Assembly: GCA_003963365.1 (NCBI GenBank)
Contig: RXJG01000004.1
Span: 824,162 to 888,161 of the forward strand
Direction: 5' to 3'
Source of the DNA: Sphingobacteriales bacterium
GTDB lineage: Bacteria; Bacteroidota; Bacteroidia; Chitinophagales; Chitinophagaceae
DNA: 64,000 nucleotides
In this document: one piece after another, positions 62,298 through 64,000 of the stretch
Layout of the letters: every line of letters begins with the position of its first letter
How positions within the stretch are numbered: the stretch's first letter is position 1
The notes under the pieces: generated by a model
Database searches by the model: none
Told to the model about the DNA's origin: nothing
Seen by the model: the letters and a program-made list of their open reading frames with translations, nothing else
Program-made: the position numbers and the translations under genes

Positions 62298-62393
62298 AAG
62301 TGGAACTTTGAGTTCTACTTTCATGAGTTGGTAAAACCATTTCGGTTTTAGGGTTAAGTGAGCACGGTGTTTTTACACCGTGCTTTATTATTT
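62298..62393 (+). ncRNA. Candidate small structured RNA
   Basis: Three hairpins follow one another on the plus strand: AAGTGGAACT/AGTTCTACTT (one G-U pair), TAAAACC/GGTTTTA, and a perfect AGCACGGTGT/ACACCGTGCT with 4-nt loop, then TTATTATTT. The last is a terminator although no plus-strand gene precedes it. Both a small RNA and a repeat are possible. Confidence 0.4.
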
Positions 62394-62472
62394 GTGCAAA
62401 AGTTTGTTGAAGCTTTAACACTTATTAACGGAACATCACCTATAAATTTGCGAAGCGATTGTTTAAGCTACA

Positions 62473-62525
62473 TCAGCCTTTGTTGGTCTTATTACCTGTG
62501 TGTAAATAGTTCCGGCAAAGGCTGA
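62473..62525. repeat. 10-bp inverted repeat after the membrane protein gene
   Basis: TCAGCCTTTG (62473-62482) pairs with CAAAGGCTGA (62516-62525) across 33 bp. It lies just after the stop codon of the minus-strand membrane gene and has no T-run. Confidence 0.45.
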
Positions 62526-62532
62526 GCCAATT

Positions 62533-63057
62533 TTAGTACTTACGTGAACGAAAAAGACGGGGTAATCCGAGAAGGATATATACAACAGCGAGCCCTGCTA
62601 ATGTAAATTTAACTGCGGCACACACAAATGTGGCCAGTGTGGAAAACACATCATAATTTCCTTTGAGTGTTTGCAGCATTAATATATTTTCAATAATATC
62701 AAATCCACCTGCTGTTAAAGCCATCACTGCGAAATTTTTACCGGCTTTTTTCTGCCATTTCTGACTATGATACCGAATTTTACGGCAGGCTGCAAAAAGG
62801 AATAAACTATAAAAGAAAATAAAAATAAAATCGAGGTAAATATTTTTGCCGGCTATAGTAAGGCGATCAGTGTTCTCATCGGGCTCCCATGCTTTAAGTA
62901 CATTTTGTACTTCTTCCTTTGTTTTAGCCAACTCCAGGCTTACAATTTTTAAAGGGGTATTTTCTGTTTTTAAACTACTTCCCTGTTTCTGAAGAACAAA
63001 CATCATAATAACTGTTCCAAGAAATAAGGGCAGTAAAACTTTCCAGCTATAATTCAT
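62533..63057 (-). CDS. Four-helix membrane protein of unknown function
   Basis: The 174-residue protein has an N-terminal helix (VLLPLFLGTVIMMFVLQ), a charged loop with AKTKEEVQNVLKAWEPDEN, and three further helices near residues 76-96, 110-128 and 142-165. It ends in a basic tail LFRSRKY. The loop and GFDIIENILMLQTLKGNY resemble small conserved Bacteroidota membrane proteins. I do not know the function. It is co-oriented with sod, 71 bp apart. Confidence 0.7.
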   Translation of the reverse strand: MNYSWKVLLPLFLGTVIMMFVLQKQGSSLKTENTPLKIVSLELAKTKEEVQNVLKAWEPDENTDRLTIAGKNIYLDFIFIFFYSLFLFAACRKIRYHSQKWQKKAGKNFAVMALTAGGFDIIENILMLQTLKGNYDVFSTLATFVCAAVKFTLAGLAVVYILLGLPRLFRSRKY

Positions 63058-63128
63058 CCTTCCGGGTTAAATGAAGGAGCAAACGTAATATTTTTTTAAA
63101 AGAGTATAACAGAAATTTTTAACCGGAA

Positions 63129-63884
63129 TTAAAAATTTTGTTCAAAACGGGTTTGAATAAAGTTCCAGTTTACCACTTTCCACCACTGCTCAATATAATC
63201 GGCTCTTTTATTTTGATACTTTAAATAGTAGGCATGTTCCCATACATCTAATCCCAATAGGGGAAAACCTTTTAAATCAGAAATATCCATTAATGGATTA
63301 TCCTGGTTAGGAGTGGAACCAATTTTTAATTTTTTATCCGGCGTTAATACCAGCCATGCCCACCCGCTTCCAAATCTTGATTTAGCGGCATCACTAAACT
63401 GTGTTTTAAAAGCATCAAATGAATTAAAATTTTCTTCAATTGCTTTTAATAATTTTCCGGAAGCAGTTCCTTCACCAGTTGCTTTCATACTCTTCCAGAA
63501 TAATTCATGATTGTAATGTCCGCCACCGTTATTCCTTATTTTAGGAGAGTACTTTGAAACTTTGGCCAATACATCTTCCAATGGTGTTTTGATATCAACA
63601 GCCTCTGCCTGTGCTGCTTCTTTTAAGTTTTTACTGTAAGCTGCTGCATGTTTGGTGTAATGAATTTCCATGGTCATGGCATCAATGGATGGCTCCAGGT
63701 CTTTGTAGGCATATGCTAACGGAGTTTGATCAAAACCAGTAGGGAGTAATGCAACGCCTGCTTCTTTTTTTACAAATGAACTTAACACAATTTCGGCTGA
63801 AGAAGCTGTAATGGCCGTTACGATACCTGCCTTAGCGGTATCAGCAATAAATTTACGGCGGGATGATTTATTTTGTTTGCTCAT
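63129..63884 (-). CDS. Fe/Mn superoxide dismutase with Tat signal
   Basis: The 251-residue enzyme has an N-terminal Tat motif SSRRKFIADT and a hydrophobic stretch, then the SOD fold from about residue 45. Metal ligands lie in the first helix (EIHYTKHAAAYSKNL), GGHYNHELFWKS and LDVWEHAYYLKYQNKRADYIEQWW. The signal places it in the periplasm. Family length without the signal is normal. Iron versus manganese use cannot be told by eye. Periplasmic SOD would protect the cell envelope from superoxide. Confidence 0.92.
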   Translation of the reverse strand: MSKQNKSSRRKFIADTAKAGIVTAITASSAEIVLSSFVKKEAGVALLPTGFDQTPLAYAYKDLEPSIDAMTMEIHYTKHAAAYSKNLKEAAQAEAVDIKTPLEDVLAKVSKYSPKIRNNGGGHYNHELFWKSMKATGEGTASGKLLKAIEENFNSFDAFKTQFSDAAKSRFGSGWAWLVLTPDKKLKIGSTPNQDNPLMDISDLKGFPLLGLDVWEHAYYLKYQNKRADYIEQWWKVVNWNFIQTRFEQNF

Positions 63885-63923
63885 AATATTAAATTTAATT
63901 TCAAAAGTTACACCAATTATTTG

Positions 63924-64000
63924 TTAAGCGATTATTTTCTCTTTTTTCTGTTTACCTAAAGTGTTAATTACCCAGGAAAACCATGGTTTAATTTTTTTTG
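63924..64000 (-). CDS. 3' end of an unidentified gene cut by the window edge
   Basis: An open minus-strand frame covers the last 77 bp and encodes KKIKPWFSWVINTLGKQKKE followed by KIIA and a stop. The Lys-rich amphipathic ending looks like a real protein C-terminus. It is 39 bp before the superoxide dismutase start and may be cotranscribed. The family cannot be told from 25 residues. Confidence 0.4.
   Translation of the reverse strand, partial: KKIKPWFSWVINTLGKQKKEKIIA

Larger units (their letters stand above)
62148..62532. other. Gene-free spacer with several hairpins
   Basis: This 385 bp region has no gene that I can support. It holds three closely spaced hairpins (62298-62384, see the candidate RNA) and a 10-bp inverted repeat at 62473-62525 near the end of the membrane protein gene. 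A frame of about 62 codons on the minus strand has no recognisable content. Confidence 0.6.

Noticed and set aside
62233-62421. 62-codon minus-strand ORF in the spacer before the M20 dipeptidase
   Set aside because: Composition is not protein-like, it has no ribosome binding site, and it lies across the three-hairpin region better explained as structured RNA or repeat.
1-64000. Search for tRNA, rRNA, attachment sites and insertion sequences
   Set aside because: No T-loop-type GGTTCGAATC, cloverleaf, transposase or integrase sequence was seen by eye. A covariance search would be needed to exclude a divergent tRNA.

Overview
This 64 kb window is a chromosomal segment of a Bacteroidota bacterium, most likely a member of the Chitinophagaceae or a close relative. 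I base this on low GC content, PorP/SprF-type and Oar-like outer membrane proteins, DUF5916 and LiaF-like proteins, fused ccoNO, a clade II (Sec-type) nosZ, and promoters of the Bacteroidota form TAnnTTTG. No tRNA, rRNA, CRISPR array, prophage or intact insertion sequence was seen. Most genes are housekeeping or respiratory.

Layout. 1-3.5 kb: the 5' part of a type IX secretion-type porP/sprF gene, upp, anmK and a lipoprotein. 3.5-13.4 kb: a potassium uptake cluster on the minus strand, led by a sigma-54-dependent response regulator and then two novel small membrane ORFs, kdpF, kdpA, kdpB, kdpC, a frameshifted porin, a stand-alone KdpD sensor (KdpD+Usp domains) and a separate histidine kinase. 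No OmpR-type KdpE is present. 13.4-16.5 kb: a LytTR response regulator/LytS-like kinase pair with DUF4288 and LiaF-like proteins. 16.7-21.7 kb: an Oar-like TonB-dependent receptor and adenine deaminase. 21.7-32.2 kb, plus strand: two LolA-like paralogues, then a GH31 glucosidase between two large Asp-box (BNR/VPS10-like) paralogues. 32.2-39.4 kb: two unrelated methyltransferases set between duplicated flanks, a DUF5916 protein, a glycosyltransferase pseudogene, a ferredoxin-reductase-like protein, trmD and two small hypothetical proteins.

39.4-48.6 kb holds a complete cbb3 oxidase locus (ccoI, ccoS, ccoNO, ccoQ, ccoP, ccoG, ccoH, safE-like). 48.7-51.8 kb holds a PAS histidine kinase, a response regulator fused to a CRP/FNR-type DNA-binding region, and a conserved unknown protein. 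51.9-60.3 kb holds a nitrous oxide reduction locus (cytochrome c, nosZ, fasciclin, nosL, nosD, nosF, nosY, ric) divergent from an Rrf2 regulator. 60.3-64 kb: an S4 protein, an M20 dipeptidase, a structured intergenic region, a membrane protein, a Tat-exported Fe/Mn superoxide dismutase and a cut-off gene.

The strongest new observation is a shared promoter architecture for the respiratory genes. Four intergenic regions carry pairs of FNR-like 14-mers exactly 22 bp apart (one pair has a weak proximal member). Measured to the last base of a TAnnTTTG-like -7 element, the nearest box centre lies 36.5 bp away at five of six promoters and 35.5 bp at the sixth. Two pairs serve divergent promoters. 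The regulon would join ccoI, ccoS-NOQPGH, the kinase/CRP-type regulator pair, the unknown 137-residue protein, the nos operon and rrf2. In the nos promoter a second palindrome overlaps the -7 element and is a natural Rrf2 operator. Other notable signals are a candidate sigma-54 promoter for kdp, a family of degenerate 7-bp-period repeats that also sit in frame inside ade and anmK, the methyltransferase insertion locus, and a candidate structured RNA near 62.3 kb.
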